DNA of 64,000 nucleotides from Raineyella sp. W15-4 (GCF_033170155.1 NZ_CP137079.1:1488001-1552000); one strand, 5' to 3'; counted from the first letter of the stretch, positions 23,677 through 34,919 are shown. Notes: generated by a model not told the origin, from the letters alone. Translations and numbers: made by a program.

Positions 23677-26541
23677 ATGGCAGAAGCTGAGGACCTCTCT
23701 CCGGCCGAAGCGTACGCGCGGTTCCGACACCAGCAGTCCTTTCCGGAGCTGCGGGACTTCGCCCGCGACTACAGCTTCGACTTCGACGACTACCAGGTCG
23801 AGGCCTGCCAGGCCGTCGAGGGCGGCTCCGGGGTGTTGGTCGCCGCCCCGACCGGCGCGGGCAAGACGATCGTCGGCGAGTTCGCCGTGCACCTCGCCCT
23901 CGCCCAGGGCCGCAAGGCGTTCTACACCACCCCGCTCAAGGCGCTGTCCAACCAGAAGTACAACGACCTCGTCGACCGGTACGGCGCGGAGAAGGTCGGG
24001 CTGCTGACCGGCGACTCGTCGGTCAACGGGGAGGCGCCGGTGGTGGTGATGACCACCGAGGTGCTCCGCAACATGATGTACGCCGGCTCGCCGACCCTGC
24101 GCGGTCTGGGGTTCGTGGTGATGGACGAGGTGCACTACCTCGCCGACCGGTTCCGCGGCCCGGTGTGGGAGGAGATCATCATCGGACTGCCGGAATCGGT
24201 CCAGCTGGTCTGCCTGTCCGCGACGGTCTCCAATGCCGAGGAGTTCGGCAACTGGCTGGCCGAGGTCCGCGGCGAGATGGAGGTGGTGGTCTCCGAACGC
24301 CGCCCCGTCCCGCTCTACCAGCACGTCCTGGTCGGCAACCGACTGATGGACCTCTTCGCCGATGTCGCGCCGACCGCCGACCTGGCGGACCGGGCCGCGA
24401 CGTACGACGTGAACCCGGCCCTGGTCCGGATCGCCAAGGAGGAGTCCCGGGTGGTCCGGGACGACTCCCGCCGCCCCCGGGGACGGTCCGGCAAGGGCAA
24501 GCGTTCACCGGCCGGGGCGACCCGCTACGGCGGCGGAGCGGCCCGTGAGCACCAGGAGCGATCCCGCTACCGGCCGGCGCACCGCGCCGAGGTGGTCCGG
24601 ATCCTCGACCGGGCCGACCTGCTGCCGGCGATCGTCTTCATCTTCTCCCGGCAGGGCTGCGACGCCGCGGTCCGCCAGCTGCAGTCCGCGCACGTCCACC
24701 TCACCCGCCCCGACGAGGAGGCGGCGATCCTCGCCATCGCCCGGCGCCACGTCGAGGGATTCAGCCCCGAGGACCTGCAGGCGCTGGGCTACGAATCCTT
24801 CCTCGACGGCCTGCTGCGGGGCATCGCCGCGCACCATGCGGGCGTCCTGCCGGCGCTCAAGGAGTGCGTCGAGGAGTGCTTCGAGCAGGGGCTGATCAAG
24901 GTCGTCTTCGCCACCGAGACGCTCGCGCTCGGCATCAACATGCCGGCCCGCTCCGTGCTGATCGAGAAGCTGGTCAAGTACAACGGTGAGGCACATGTCG
25001 AGATCACCCCGGGGGAGTACACCCAGCTGACCGGCCGGGCCGGCCGCCGCGGCATCGACGTCGAGGGTCACGCCGTGGTGGTCTGGCAGCCCGGGATGGA
25101 CCCGCGGGCGGTGGCCGGCCTGGCCAGCAAACGGACCTACCCACTGCGCTCCGCCTTCCGGCCGACATACAACATGGCGGTCAACATGCTCAACCGGATG
25201 CCGCGCAGCCAGGTGCGGACGGTCCTCGAGCTGTCCTTCGCCCAGTTCCAGACCGACCGGTCCGTCGTCGGCCTGGCCCGCAAGCTGGCCCGCAGCTCCG
25301 GGGACTACGACGACCTGGCCGCCCAGGCGGCGTGCGAGCTCGGCGACTTCATGGCGTACGCCCGGCTGCGCGACGAGATCCACCGGATCGAGACCGCCGC
25401 GGTCAAGCAGGACAAGGTGCTGCGCCGCGAGGAGACCGAACGCGTCCTCGGCGGCCTGCGCCCCGGCGACATCGTCCGGGTGCCGAGCGGCCGGACCCAG
25501 GGCTGGGTGGTCGTCCTCGACAACGCCCACGTGGACCCCCAGCAGGGCCCGCGGCCGACGGTGATGACCCCGGACCGGCAGGTGCGTCGGCTCTCCCTCA
25601 CCGACTTCCCGACCCTGCCGCAGGTGGCCGGCAAGGTGCGGATCCCCAAGCACTTCCAGTCCCGCGACGCGTCCCACCGGCACAGTCTCGGGGCGGCGCT
25701 GCGCCAGCGGCTGGACGAACTGGACACCACGCCGGCGCCGGTACGGGCCGAGGGATCGCTGAACGAGAAGGAACGGGCCCGGATCGGCCGGCTGCGCGAG
25801 GAGCTCGCCGCCCACCCGTGCCACCCCTGCCCGGACCGCGAGGTGCACGCCCGCTGGGCGGAGAAGGCGCTGCGGGCCGAGCGGGACGCCCGCGGGCTGG
25901 AACACCAGGTGGCCCGCCGTACCCGCTCGATCGCCGACCGGTTCGACAAGATCTGCACCGTCCTCGGCTCCCTCGGCTACGTCCGGGCCACCGGCGCCGA
26001 TGACCTCGAGGTGACCGCCGAGGGGCGTACGCTCGCGCAGATCTACTCCGAGGCCGACCTGGTGGTCGCCGAGTGCATCCGCGACGATGTGTTCGACGGC
26101 CTGTCCGCTCCCCAGCTCGCCGCCGTGCTGTCGGTGTTCACCTACCAGCCCCGCCGGGGGGACGAGCACCGCTCCCAGCGGCTGCCCGACCTGCGCAGCC
26201 ACGAGGCGTTCGAGCACGCCGGTCGGATCGCCCGCCGGATCGCCCTGGTAGAGCGCGATGCCCGGCTCGAGGCCAGCCTGGAGCTGCCGCCCGGCTTCGC
26301 CCGGCCGGCGTTCGACTGGTGCGCCGGCCAGCCGCTGGCCGAGGTGCTGGAGCGGGGGGAGATGAGCGCCGGGGACTTCGTCCGCTGGGCCCGGCTGGTC
26401 GTCGACCTCGCCGACCAGGTGGCCACCGGGGCCGGCCCCGGGGAGTTGCGGGAGACCTGCCACGAGGTGCGTCATCGGATGCAGCGCGGCGTCGTCGCGG
26501 CGGCGGTCTCGGCCCCCGAGGACGAGGGCGAGGACGACTAG
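23677..26541 (+). CDS. helY: HelY, Ski2-like DEAD/DEAH-family RNA helicase
   Basis: 954 residues. Walker A APTGAGKT is at residues 57-64, the DEVH box at 150-153, motif III SAT in [10 protein letters not shown], and motif [14 protein letters not shown]. The region beyond is the winged-helix/ratchet/arch arrangement of superkiller-type helicases. It acts on RNA and probably takes part in RNA turnover. Its stop overlaps the -10 element of hisF. The position after tatAC matches mycobacterial helY, here with the lipid-kinase gene inserted between tatC and helY. Confidence 0.92.
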   Translation: MAEAEDLSPAEAYARFRHQQSFPELRDFARDYSFDFDDYQVEACQAVEGGSGVLVAAPTGAGKTIVGEFAVHLALAQGRKAFYTTPLKALSNQKYNDLVDRYGAEKVGLLTGDSSVNGEAPVVVMTTEVLRNMMYAGSPTLRGLGFVVMDEVHYLADRFRGPVWEEIIIGLPESVQLVCLSATVSNAEEFGNWLAEVRGEMEVVVSERRPVPLYQHVLVGNRLMDLFADVAPTADLADRAATYDVNPALVRIAKEESRVVRDDSRRPRGRSGKGKRSPAGATRYGGGAAREHQERSRYRPAHRAEVVRILDRADLLPAIVFIFSRQGCDAAVRQLQSAHVHLTRPDEEAAILAIARRHVEGFSPEDLQALGYESFLDGLLRGIAAHHAGVLPALKECVEECFEQGLIKVVFATETLALGINMPARSVLIEKLVKYNGEAHVEITPGEYTQLTGRAGRRGIDVEGHAVVVWQPGMDPRAVAGLASKRTYPLRSAFRPTYNMAVNMLNRMPRSQVRTVLELSFAQFQTDRSVVGLARKLARSSGDYDDLAAQAACELGDFMAYARLRDEIHRIETAAVKQDKVLRREETERVLGGLRPGDIVRVPSGRTQGWVVVLDNAHVDPQQGPRPTVMTPDRQVRRLSLTDFPTLPQVAGKVRIPKHFQSRDASHRHSLGAALRQRLDELDTTPAPVRAEGSLNEKERARIGRLREELAAHPCHPCPDREVHARWAEKALRAERDARGLEHQVARRTRSIADRFDKICTVLGSLGYVRATGADDLEVTAEGRTLAQIYSEADLVVAECIRDDVFDGLSAPQLAAVLSVFTYQPRRGDEHRSQRLPDLRSHEAFEHAGRIARRIALVERDARLEASLELPPGFARPAFDWCAGQPLAEVLERGEMSAGDFVRWARLVVDLADQVATGAGPGELRETCHEVRHRMQRGVVAAAVSAPEDEGEDD

Positions 26542-26544
26542 GCT
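26539..26544 (+). promoter_or_regulatory. -10 element TAGGCT of hisF
   Basis: TAGGCT shares its TAG with the helY stop and lies 7 nt before the hisF ATG, so hisF appears to have its own leaderless promoter. Confidence 0.6.
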
Positions 26545-26551
26545 GGCCCCC

Positions 26552-27319
26552 ATGAGTGTTGCCATCCGCGTCATCCCGTGCCTGGACGTGCACGACGGAC
26601 GCGTCGTCAAGGGGGTCAACTTCCGCAACCTGCGCGACGCCGGTGACCCGGTCGAACTCGCCGCCCTGTACGGGCGCGAGGGCGCCGACGAGGTGACCTT
26701 CCTCGACATCTCCGCCTCCCGGGAGGGCCGGGAGACCACCCGGGACGTCGTCCGGCGGACCGCGGAGACGGTGTTCATCCCGCTCACGGTCGGCGGCGGT
26801 GTCTCCTCCGCCGACGACGTCGACACCCTGCTGCGGACCGGCGCGGACAAGGTGTCGATCAACACCGCGGCGATCCGTCGCCCGGAGGTGATCCGCGAGA
26901 TCACCGAGCGGTTCGGCAATCAGGTGCTGGTGCTGTCGGTCGATGCCCGCCGCGAGCCGGGGATGCCCTCCGGCTACGGTGTCACCACCCACGGCGGCAC
27001 TACCTCCGCCGGCCTCGACGCGCTGGACTGGGCCCGGCGCGGGGTCGAGCTCGGGGCGGGGGAGATCCTGCTCAACTCGATGGATGCGGACGGCACCACC
27101 AGCGGGTTCGACCTGGAGATGCTGGCGGATGTCCGCCGCGTGGTGGACGTCCCGCTGATCGCCTCGGGTGGCGCCGGGACGGTGCAGCACTTCGTGGCGG
27201 CCGCCGATGCGGGGGCGGACGCCGTCCTCGCCGCCAGCGTCTTCCACTTCGGGACCCTCACCGTCGGTGAGGTCAAGGACGCGCTCGCCGCGGCGGGCCA
27301 CACGGTCAGGAGGGCATGA
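26552..27319 (+). CDS. hisF: Imidazole glycerol phosphate synthase cyclase subunit
   Basis: 255 residues, a (beta/alpha)8 barrel. The two catalytic aspartates are Asp12 (IPCLDV) and Asp131 (LSVDARR). With HisH it makes imidazole glycerol phosphate and AICAR in histidine synthesis. It is not near other his genes in this window, so the pathway is split or the remaining genes lie elsewhere. A separate leaderless promoter fits its isolated position. Confidence 0.94.
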   Translation: MSVAIRVIPCLDVHDGRVVKGVNFRNLRDAGDPVELAALYGREGADEVTFLDISASREGRETTRDVVRRTAETVFIPLTVGGGVSSADDVDTLLRTGADKVSINTAAIRRPEVIREITERFGNQVLVLSVDARREPGMPSGYGVTTHGGTTSAGLDALDWARRGVELGAGEILLNSMDADGTTSGFDLEMLADVRRVVDVPLIASGGAGTVQHFVAAADAGADAVLAASVFHFGTLTVGEVKDALAAAGHTVRRA

Positions 27320-27320
27320 G

Positions 27321-28283
27321 ATGGGGCTGGCATGGTTGCCGTACGCGGATCGGGAGGAGGCCGAGGCACACCTCGGGCCGATCCCCGACGGCGTCGACCT
27401 CGACTTCTTCAGCGAGGACGACTTCGGTGATGCGGAGATCCGCTGGCCCGCCACGCTCGCCGAGGTGGAGTTCCTGGTCCTGCCGTACCTGTCGGGCGCC
27501 CGAGCCCTGTCCCGGGCCGCCGAGATGCCGCGGCTGCGGGTCGTCCAGTCGCTGATGGCCGGCTACGAGCACCTGCTCCCGCTGATCCCCGAGGGCGTGA
27601 CACTGTGCACCGGCGCCGGCATCCACGACACCGCCACCGCCGAGCTCGCCGTCGGGCTGGCCCTGGCCAACCTCCGCTCGATCGACGTGTACGCCCGCAA
27701 CGGCGCCGATCCGGCGCTGCGCTGGCACCGTGCGTTCAGCCGGTCGCTGGCCGATCGGCGGGCGCTGATCCTCGGCTACGGGCGGATCGGGCACGCCATC
27801 CGGCGCCGGTTGGAGGGCTTCGAGACAGCCGGGATCACTCTGGTCGCCCGCCGGGAGCGGACCGGGGATCTCGCCACCGGGGAGCCGTACGTGCACCCGT
27901 TCGACCACCTGCCGGCGCTGTTGCCGAGCACCGACGTGCTGTTCGTCATCGCCCCACTCACCGGCCAGACCGAGGACCTGCTCGACGCGGAGGCACTGGC
28001 CCTGCTGCCGGACGGCGCCCTGATCGTCAACGTGGCGCGGGGCCGGGTGGTGAACACCGACGCGCTGCTCGCCGAGTGCGCGTCCGGTCGGCTGCGGGCC
28101 GCGCTGGACGTCACCGAACCGGAGCCGCTCCCGGTCGACCACCCGCTGTGGACCACGCCGGGGGTGACGATCACCCCGCACGTCGGCGGCTGGTCCGACG
28201 CCTTCCGGCCGCGGGCCGATGCGCTGATCGGCGCCCAGCTACGCCGCTGGGCCGCCGGCGAGCCGTTGCGGAACGCCCTGTGA
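27321..28283 (+). CDS. D-isomer-specific 2-hydroxyacid dehydrogenase
   Basis: 320 residues. The NAD(P)-binding GYGRIG motif is at residues 152-157. The catalytic set is visible as Arg in NVARGRVV, Glu in DVTEPEP and His in TPHVGG. The ATG has AGGAGGG six bases upstream and overlaps nothing; it starts 2 nt after hisF, so co-transcription is likely. The family reduces 2-keto acids to D-2-hydroxyacids; the substrate is not readable. It lacks an ACT or allosteric domain, so it is not a full-length SerA. Confidence 0.86.
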   Translation: MGLAWLPYADREEAEAHLGPIPDGVDLDFFSEDDFGDAEIRWPATLAEVEFLVLPYLSGARALSRAAEMPRLRVVQSLMAGYEHLLPLIPEGVTLCTGAGIHDTATAELAVGLALANLRSIDVYARNGADPALRWHRAFSRSLADRRALILGYGRIGHAIRRRLEGFETAGITLVARRERTGDLATGEPYVHPFDHLPALLPSTDVLFVIAPLTGQTEDLLDAEALALLPDGALIVNVARGRVVNTDALLAECASGRLRAALDVTEPEPLPVDHPLWTTPGVTITPHVGGWSDAFRPRADALIGAQLRRWAAGEPLRNAL

Positions 28284-29653
28284 TGGCGGCGGGACGTCCG
28301 GACACGTCCGGCGGACTCCGGGTGGCGCCCGACACTCCGCCGGTGTCGACGGGCCGTCCGGTGCTCGTGGGCCGTCCGGTGCTCGTGGGCCGTCCGGTGC
28401 TCGTGGGCCGTCCGGCGGGCCGGGTCGCCGGTTTCCTGGTCGAGTACGGGCTGCCGTTCCTGGTGGCCGTGCTCCTGGTGCCCTTCGTCATCACCGGTGG
28501 ACGGCTGTGGCCGTGGGACCCGGCGATGATCGACCTCGACATCTATCGGGTCGGGGTCCAGGCGCTGGTGACCGGTCAGGGCATCTACGACGTGCTGAGC
28601 CCCGGCTGGCACCTGGCCTACATCTATCCGCCGTTCGCCGCCATCGTGATGCTGCCGCTGGCCGTCGGGCCGGTGTGGCTGTGGCGCCTGTTGTGGATCG
28701 CCCTGCTGGTGTGGGCACAGCAGTCGGTGCTGCGGCGGTGCGGTGTGCCGCGGGGATGGACCCTCGGACTGGTCGGCGCCGCCGCCCTGGTGGCGATCGA
28801 GCCGTTGCGGACCACCCTCGGCTACGGGCAGGTGAACACCATCCTGATGGCCCTGGTGGTGCTCGATCTGCTGCCGGACCGGCGCCGCCGCTGGCCGCGG
28901 GGCATCGGTATCGGCATCGCCGCGGCGATCAAACTCACCCCGGCCCTGTTCGGTGTCTTCGCGCTGTTCGCCCGGCGCGCCCGGGTCGCCTGGACCAGCG
29001 CGGCCGCCTTCGGGGTGGCCACCCTGCTCGGGTTCGTCGTCCTGCCGGTGGAGAGCCTGCGGTTCTGGACCGGCGACATCCCGGCGGGGACCTCCGGACC
29101 CCAGTACGTCGGCAACCAGTCGATGTCGGGCCTGGCCACCCGGTTCTTCGGCCTCGACCTGCCCGGCCGGGCGACCGGCGTGCTGCTGGGGGTGCTGGTC
29201 GCCGTGCTGGCGGTCCTGGTGGCCCGGTACTGGTGGCTGACCGGTCACCGGGTGTTCGCCGTGGCCCTGGTGGGACTGGCGACGAACCTGGCCTCGCCGC
29301 TGGCCTGGACCCACCACTTCGTCTGGGTGCTGCCGCTGCTCGTCGCGGTGATCACCGACTCCGGCCTGCCGATCTGGGCGCGGCGGGTCGGTCTCGCCTG
29401 GGGGGTCTGGATCAGCATCCAGTTGCCGCTGACCGTCCTGCCGTACGCTCTCGACGCCTCGGCGCACTACACCTTCGGGCAGAACCTGCTGGCCAACGTC
29501 ACCCCGCTGGTCGGCCTGCTGTTGTACGTCGGACTGTTCGTCGACCTGCTCCGCCGACCGCGCGGCGAGGCGGTGGAGGCCGAGCGTGCGGCGGCCGGGC
29601 AGGAACACGGCGCTGCGGCCGAGCCGGGCGGCCCCGGGCCGGCGGTCCGCTAG
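28283..29653 (+). CDS. GT87-family (DUF2029) membrane glycosyltransferase
   Basis: 456 residues. An N-terminal low-complexity stretch includes a repeated GRPVLV unit from an 18-nt tandem repeat. About nine or more hydrophobic segments follow. The first loop carries LDIYRVG and YPPFA, as in polyprenyl-phosphate-mannose-dependent mannosyltransferases of the PimE type. It would transfer a sugar from a lipid carrier on the outer face of the membrane. The ATG overlaps the previous stop (TGATG). The TAG stop shares its bases with the convergent tenA stop. Confidence 0.8.
   Translation: MAAGRPDTSGGLRVAPDTPPVSTGRPVLVGRPVLVGRPVLVGRPAGRVAGFLVEYGLPFLVAVLLVPFVITGGRLWPWDPAMIDLDIYRVGVQALVTGQGIYDVLSPGWHLAYIYPPFAAIVMLPLAVGPVWLWRLLWIALLVWAQQSVLRRCGVPRGWTLGLVGAAALVAIEPLRTTLGYGQVNTILMALVVLDLLPDRRRRWPRGIGIGIAAAIKLTPALFGVFALFARRARVAWTSAAAFGVATLLGFVVLPVESLRFWTGDIPAGTSGPQYVGNQSMSGLATRFFGLDLPGRATGVLLGVLVAVLAVLVARYWWLTGHRVFAVALVGLATNLASPLAWTHHFVWVLPLLVAVITDSGLPIWARRVGLAWGVWISIQLPLTVLPYALDASAHYTFGQNLLANVTPLVGLLLYVGLFVDLLRRPRGEAVEAERAAAGQEHGAAAEPGGPGPAVR
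28351..28415 (+). repeat. 18-nt tandem repeat in the GT87 gene
   Basis: Three full units of gggccgtccggtgctcgt (28351-28404) and part of a fourth encode GRPVLV repeats in the N-terminal cytoplasmic tail. It is in frame, so changes in copy number would not break the gene. Confidence 0.85.
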
Positions 29654-30351
29654 CCGGCGTCGCGCGGCTGCAGCACCCGCGCCGGCAGCCGCTCCCAGGT
29701 CTCCCCGGAGGCGGCCATCTGCCAGAACGCCACCTCGTGGTACATCGAGTCGACGAAGGCCCGTTCCATCCGGGCACGTTCCTCCGGTCCCGCCGCCGCA
29801 GCGAGGGCGTCGATCCGGTCCCGGTAGTCCGTCACCAGCGCCTGGCACTCGTCGGAGGCGTAGAAGGCGAACCAGGCCAGGAACGGGTGGTCCGGCTCCG
29901 GCGCCTGCTCCCGGTAGGCGCGCAGCGCCGCCCAGGTGTAGGTCCACTGGCAGGGGAGCAGCGCGGCCATCAACACTCCCAGGGTGTCGTGGCCGGCCAG
30001 CTCCATGTGATCGGCGTACGCCTGGGCCGTCGGCGCCAGCCGGGAGGCCTGGCAGGCGTCGTAGTCGACGCCGAAGTGCTCGACCAGCGCCCGATGCGCG
30101 TCCGGCTCCTCCTCGAGCATCAGCCGGGCACCGTCGAGGAAGAACGCCGTCCAGTCGGTGTCGGGTGCCTTGGCCATCCCCAGCCCGTAGCACCGCAGGA
30201 ACGCCCGCAGGTACTGCACGTCCTGGCCGACGTAGTGGACCACCGCCTCCTTCGACGCCGTCGCGTCGAGCAGCCCGCGGAAGAACGGATGGGCCCAGAA
30301 CGCCTCGAACAGGTCGGCGTACCTATCGCGCAGGGCGGCGGTGAACGACAT
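29650..30351 (-). CDS. tenA: TenA-family aminopyrimidine aminohydrolase (thiaminase II)
   Basis: 233 residues, an all-helical enzyme that recovers the pyrimidine part of degraded thiamin. The catalytic set is complete: Asp44 (VGQDVQYL), Cys134 (LLPCQWTY) and Glu206 (SMYHEVAFW), matching the known D44/C135/E205 of the B. subtilis enzyme. The ATG at 30351 is supported by a -10-like TAGGGT 7 nt upstream. No other thiamin genes are adjacent. The 3' end meets the GT87 gene in one CTAG tetranucleotide. Confidence 0.9.
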   Translation of the reverse strand: MSFTAALRDRYADLFEAFWAHPFFRGLLDATASKEAVVHYVGQDVQYLRAFLRCYGLGMAKAPDTDWTAFFLDGARLMLEEEPDAHRALVEHFGVDYDACQASRLAPTAQAYADHMELAGHDTLGVLMAALLPCQWTYTWAALRAYREQAPEPDHPFLAWFAFYASDECQALVTDYRDRIDALAAAAGPEERARMERAFVDSMYHEVAFWQMAASGETWERLPARVLQPRDAG

Positions 30352-30358
30352 GCCGCCC

Positions 30359-30364
30359 ACCCTA
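30359..30364 (-). promoter_or_regulatory. -10 element TAGGGT of tenA (minus strand)
   Basis: On the minus strand TAGGGT lies 7 nt before the tenA ATG (plus-strand ACCCTA), consistent with a leaderless mRNA. Confidence 0.5.
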
Positions 30365-30493
30365 GGAGGTTTCGGCCGCCCCCGGGCGGCGGCACGAGCC
30401 GTCGGGACGGCAGTGGTGAACGTCATATCCACATGCTGGGAATCCTCGTCGACCGGTTGACATGATCGTCATCTGTGCGGGAGGGTTTCTTCC

Positions 30494-30523
30494 GTGCTCG
30501 GCATGATCCTCGTAGTTGTCTAG
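30494..30523 (+). CDS. ilvB leader peptide MLGMILVVV
   Basis: A nine-codon ORF begins at GTG 30494 with GGAGGG about 8 nt upstream and ends at TAG 30523. It reads MLGMILVVV, so six of nine residues are Leu, Ile or Val, and the three Val codons are GTA, GTT and GTC. GTA and GTT are rare in the surrounding genes. It is followed by a hairpin and a terminator. This is the classic layout of ribosome-mediated attenuation; in Corynebacterium the ilvBNC operon has a comparable leader. A shorter reading from the ATG at 30503 is possible. The promoter was not located with confidence (TTGACA at 30457). Confidence 0.75.
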   Translation: MLGMILVVV

Positions 30524-30556
30524 CGTGTCCCTCGGGCCCGGCCCGATCGGACACGC
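30523..30556 (+). promoter_or_regulatory. Attenuator stem preceding the terminator
   Basis: GCGTGTCC (30523-30530) pairs with GGACACGC (30549-30556), an 8-bp stem with an 18-nt loop. It starts in the leader stop codon, so a stalled ribosome would alter its pairing. Confidence 0.6.
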
Positions 30557-30558
30557 CT

Positions 30559-30591
30559 CCCTCGCGCGCCACGTGGCGGCGGGGGTTTTTT
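30559..30591 (+). terminator. ilvB attenuator terminator
   Basis: CCCTCGC...CGCCAC pairs with GTGGCG...GCGGGGG (13 bp, one bulged G) and is followed by six T (30586-30591). It lies between the leader peptide and ilvB, so it should stop transcription when branched-chain aminoacyl-tRNA is plentiful. Confidence 0.85.
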
Positions 30592-30640
30592 GTTGCAGGA
30601 TCACCGACGACCCCATCCGTCCAGAGGAAGTAGAGAGGCC

Positions 30641-32398
30641 ATGGAGGACAAGACCGCCACGTCCACCACACCGATGCTGACCGGCGCCCAGGCCCTGGTC
30701 CGGTCGTTGGAGCATGTCGGGGTAGACGTCATGTTCGGCCTTCCCGGCGGGGCCATCCTGCCGGCGTACGACCCGCTGCTGGACTCCGGGCAGATCCGTC
30801 ACATCCTCTGCCGCCACGAGCAGGGGGCTGGTCACGCGGCCGAGGGCTACGCGATGACGACCGGCCGGGTCGGCGTCTGTATGGTGACCTCCGGACCGGG
30901 CGCCACCAACCTGGTCACCCCGATCGCCGACGCCATGATGGACTCGGTCCCGATGGTCGCGATCACCGGCCAGGTCGGCTCCTCGATGATCGGCACCGAC
31001 GCCTTCCAGGAGGCCGACATCCGGGGCATCACGATGCCGGTGACCAAGCACAGCTTCCTGGTGACGAAGGCCGAGGACATCCCGTTGGCGATCAAGGAGG
31101 CCTTCTACATCGCCGCCTCCGGTCGGCCGGGTCCGGTGCTGGTCGACATCACCAAGGACGCCCTGCAGGGCAGCAGCCCGTTCGCCTGGCCCGAGGAGAT
31201 GGACCTGCCCGGCTACCACCCGACCACCCGGCCGCACCACCGGCAGGTCAAGGAGGCCGCGCGGCTGATCGCCGAGGCCCGGCGCCCGGTGCTCTATGTC
31301 GGGGGCGGCGTGGTCAAGGCGCACGCCGCCGCCGAGCTGGCCGAACTGGCGGAGCTCACCAGGGTCCCGGTGGTGACCACACTGATGGCCCGCGGTGCCT
31401 TCCCCGACTCGGATCCGCTGAACTTCGGCATGCCTGGCATGCACGGCACCGTCGCCGCGGTGGGGGCGCTGCAGCAGGCCGACCTGCTGATCGCCCTGGG
31501 CACCCGCTTCGACGACCGGGTCACCGGCCGGCTGGACTCCTTCGCCCCGGGGGCGAAGGTCATCCACGCCGACATCGACCCGGCCGAGATCTCCAAGAAC
31601 CGGGTCGCCGACGTCCCGATCGTCGGTGACGTCCGGGAGGTGCTGATCGACCTCAACCAGACGCTGCGGGCCGAGGCGCAACTCCCCGACTACAGCGCCT
31701 GGACCCGCTACCTCACCGAGATGGCCGCGAAGTATCCGCTCGGCTGGGAGGAGGGCCTGGACCGGCTCTCCCCGCAGCGGGTGATCCAGCGGATCGGTGA
31801 GATTGCCGGGCCGGACGCCTACTACGCCGCCGGCGTCGGCCAGCACCAGATGTGGTCGGCGCACTTCCTGCCGTTCGAGAAGTCGGGACACTGGCTCAAC
31901 TCCGGCGGCCTCGGCACCATGGGCTACTGCGTGCCGGCCGCGATGGGCGCCAAGGTCGGCCGGCCCGACGCGGTGGTCTGGGGCATCGACGGCGACGGCT
32001 GCTTCCAGATGACCAACCAGGAGCTGGTCACCTGCGCCCTGGAGGGCATCCCGATCAAGATCGCCGTGATCAACAACGAGTCGCTCGGGATGGTGCGCCA
32101 GTGGCAGACGCTGTTCTACAACGCGCGCTACTCCAACACCGACCTGCACTCCTACCGGATCCCGGACTTCCCGAAGCTTGCCGAGGCGATGGGCTGCGTC
32201 GGCCTGCGGGCCGAGACCGCCGAGGAGGTCGATGCGGTGATCGAGCAGGCGATGGCGATCAACGACCGCCCCGTCGTGGTCGAGTTCGTGGTGCACAAGG
32301 ACGCCATGGTGTGGCCGATGGTGGCCGCCGGGACCAGCAACGACGACATCCAGATCGCGCGCGACATGGCGCCCACGTGGGAAGAGGAAGAACTGTGA
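30641..32398 (+). CDS. ilvB: Acetolactate synthase large subunit
   Basis: 585 residues, a ThDP-dependent enzyme that makes 2-acetolactate or 2-aceto-2-hydroxybutyrate, the first common step of branched-chain synthesis. Glu60 in LCRHEQ is the conserved ThDP-activating residue. The later [12 protein letters not shown] is the ThDP/metal motif. The ATG at 30641 has a purine-rich AGAGAGG upstream. Expression is expected to depend on the attenuator. Operon partner ilvN overlaps the 3' end, and ilvC follows. Confidence 0.97.
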   Translation: MEDKTATSTTPMLTGAQALVRSLEHVGVDVMFGLPGGAILPAYDPLLDSGQIRHILCRHEQGAGHAAEGYAMTTGRVGVCMVTSGPGATNLVTPIADAMMDSVPMVAITGQVGSSMIGTDAFQEADIRGITMPVTKHSFLVTKAEDIPLAIKEAFYIAASGRPGPVLVDITKDALQGSSPFAWPEEMDLPGYHPTTRPHHRQVKEAARLIAEARRPVLYVGGGVVKAHAAAELAELAELTRVPVVTTLMARGAFPDSDPLNFGMPGMHGTVAAVGALQQADLLIALGTRFDDRVTGRLDSFAPGAKVIHADIDPAEISKNRVADVPIVGDVREVLIDLNQTLRAEAQLPDYSAWTRYLTEMAAKYPLGWEEGLDRLSPQRVIQRIGEIAGPDAYYAAGVGQHQMWSAHFLPFEKSGHWLNSGGLGTMGYCVPAAMGAKVGRPDAVVWGIDGDGCFQMTNQELVTCALEGIPIKIAVINNESLGMVRQWQTLFYNARYSNTDLHSYRIPDFPKLAEAMGCVGLRAETAEEVDAVIEQAMAINDRPVVVEFVVHKDAMVWPMVAAGTSNDDIQIARDMAPTWEEEEL

Positions 32399-32925
32399 GC
32401 AGGCACCGTACGCTGAGCGTCCTCGTCGCGGACAAGCCGGGTGTCCTCACCCGCGTCGCCGCACTCTTCTCCCGTCGCGGCTACAACATCGAGTCGCTGG
32501 CCGTGGGCCCGACCGAGAACGAAGGCATCTCGCGGATGACGATCGTCGTGGACGTCGACGATCTCGTCCTCGAGCAGATCACCAAGCAGCTCAACAAGCT
32601 GATCGAGGTGCTCAAGATCGTCGAATTGGAGCCGGACGCGATCCGCCGCGAGCTCCAGGTGGTCAAGGTGCGCTGCGATGCGAACACGCGCAGCGAGATC
32701 CTCGACATCGTCCAACTGTTCAAGGCCAAGACGGTCGACGTCACCCCCGATTCGATCACCATGGTCGTCACCGGCAACCCGGACAAGCTCGACTCACTGC
32801 TGGCGATGCTGGAGCCGTACGGCATCCGCGAACTCGCCCAGTCCGGCCTGGTCGCCCTCGGGCGCGGGGCCAAGTCGATCAGCGAGAAGACCCGCCGGGA
32901 GCGGGCCCAGCAGACCCAACGGTGA
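32395..32925 (+). CDS. ilvN: Acetolactate synthase small (regulatory) subunit
   Basis: 176 residues. An N-terminal ACT domain begins [20 protein letters not shown] (20 residues) and gives valine feedback inhibition; a C-terminal ALS_ss_C domain follows. The GTG overlaps the ilvB stop by 4 nt (GTGA), which makes the two subunits translationally coupled. Confidence 0.96.
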   Translation: MSRHRTLSVLVADKPGVLTRVAALFSRRGYNIESLAVGPTENEGISRMTIVVDVDDLVLEQITKQLNKLIEVLKIVELEPDAIRRELQVVKVRCDANTRSEILDIVQLFKAKTVDVTPDSITMVVTGNPDKLDSLLAMLEPYGIRELAQSGLVALGRGAKSISEKTRRERAQQTQR

Positions 32926-32935
32926 AACCGCCCGG

Positions 32936-34054
<1,119 letters not shown>

Positions 34055-34114
34055 TCGGTGGCGCTCGGCGCACTGACCCGAGCCCGAGGGCCGGGTTCAC
34101 TGAGCCGAGTTCGA

Positions 34115-34160
34115 CGATGCGCAGAGGGCCGGGGACAAATCCCCGGCCCTCTGCGCATCG
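34115..34160 (+). terminator. ilvC terminator, perfect 20-bp stem
   Basis: Positions 34115-34134 pair perfectly with 34141-34160 across a 6-nt loop; the stem ends in CCCCGGCCCTCTGCGCATCG on the 3' side. The T-run after it is weak, as often in GC-rich actinobacteria. It can also serve the minus-strand genes that end at 34325. Confidence 0.75.
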
Positions 34161-34245
34161 TTCGGCCTGCGCGTCGTTCAGCACAACGGTGGTGCCGGCC
34201 CGCGGTGGTCCGCACTGACCGCGGCGATGAGAACGTGGGCGACAT

Positions 34246-34324
34246 GGTCAGGACGTAGAGCTCATCGCTTCGCCCGTGCGAATCTGCTGAATGACGAGCA
34301 CATTCGCACGGGCGAGACGTACGG
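34246..34324. repeat. Dispersed palindromic repeat, copy A
   Basis: The element starts with GGTCAGGACG and ends with GACGTACGG. Its core is TCGCCCGTGCGAAT paired with ATTCGCACGGGCGA (14 bp), with a further 4-bp inner stem. Copy B at 42751 has the same ends and core. It occupies the space after ilvC and touches the stop codon of the O-methyltransferase. The remainder of 34055-34324 contains no gene. Confidence 0.65.
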
Positions 34325-34897
34325 TCAGATCCGGGTGCAGAGCAGCACCCCGGCGTCCGGGGCGACGGAGACCTCGCAGCACAGCAGCCGGCCGTCGTGC
34401 ATCCAGCCCTGCAGGGCCACGCCGTCCCGGGGCGTGCCGAGGTCCTGCCAGGGGTGTGGATCATCGAGGACGAGGAGTGCCCCCGGCGCCAGCAGGTCGA
34501 CCAGTCGGTCCCGTGCGTCACGGGCGGTCTCCATGTCCAGGGTGACCAGGGAGAGACCGGCGACGTCGTGGCCGGCCCAGTCCATCGTGCGCCAGTCACC
34601 GGCCAGCACCTCGATCCCGGTGCCGGCGAAGAGCCGGGCGGCGCTGCGGGCCAGCCGCGGGTCGCGTTCGACCGTGACGACCCGGGTGACCGCGGAGGCG
34701 CCGGTACGCAGCCAGGCGGCGCCCACCCCGCAGCCGGTGCCCAGGTCCGCGATCGTGCCGGTCCGGGAGGCCGCCAGGGTAGCCAGCAGCCGGCCGGTCT
34801 CGGAGCGCGTCGAGTCGAGATAGCCGATCCGCAACGACTCCCGCAGGGCGCTCCCGACCAGGTCGGGAACGTCCCAGGGGGAGGCCGGGGAGGTCAC
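34325..34897 (-). CDS. Class I SAM-dependent O-methyltransferase-like protein
   Basis: 190 residues. The SAM motif I is ADLGTGCGVG, and motif II-like VTVERDPRLA follows. A later LLVLDDPHPW resembles the metal-binding strand of catechol-type O-methyltransferases. It starts 23 nt after the leuB stop, in the same direction, so it is probably transcribed with leuB. The GTG start at 34897 is tentative because no good ribosome binding site is present. The substrate is not known. Confidence 0.75.
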   Translation of the reverse strand: MTSPASPWDVPDLVGSALRESLRIGYLDSTRSETGRLLATLAASRTGTIADLGTGCGVGAAWLRTGASAVTRVVTVERDPRLARSAARLFAGTGIEVLAGDWRTMDWAGHDVAGLSLVTLDMETARDARDRLVDLLAPGALLVLDDPHPWQDLGTPRDGVALQGWMHDGRLLCCEVSVAPDAGVLLCTRI

Positions 34898-34919
34898 GGG
34901 ACGACGTGCTCGGGTGGGA

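Noticed and set aside
28351-28415. A CRISPR-like array in the GT87 gene
   Set aside because: Units are contiguous without spacers and are in frame in a coding gene; no cas genes are present.
30457-30462. TTGACA as the -35 of the ilvB promoter
   Set aside because: I find no matching -10 at 16-19 nt, so the promoter is not called.
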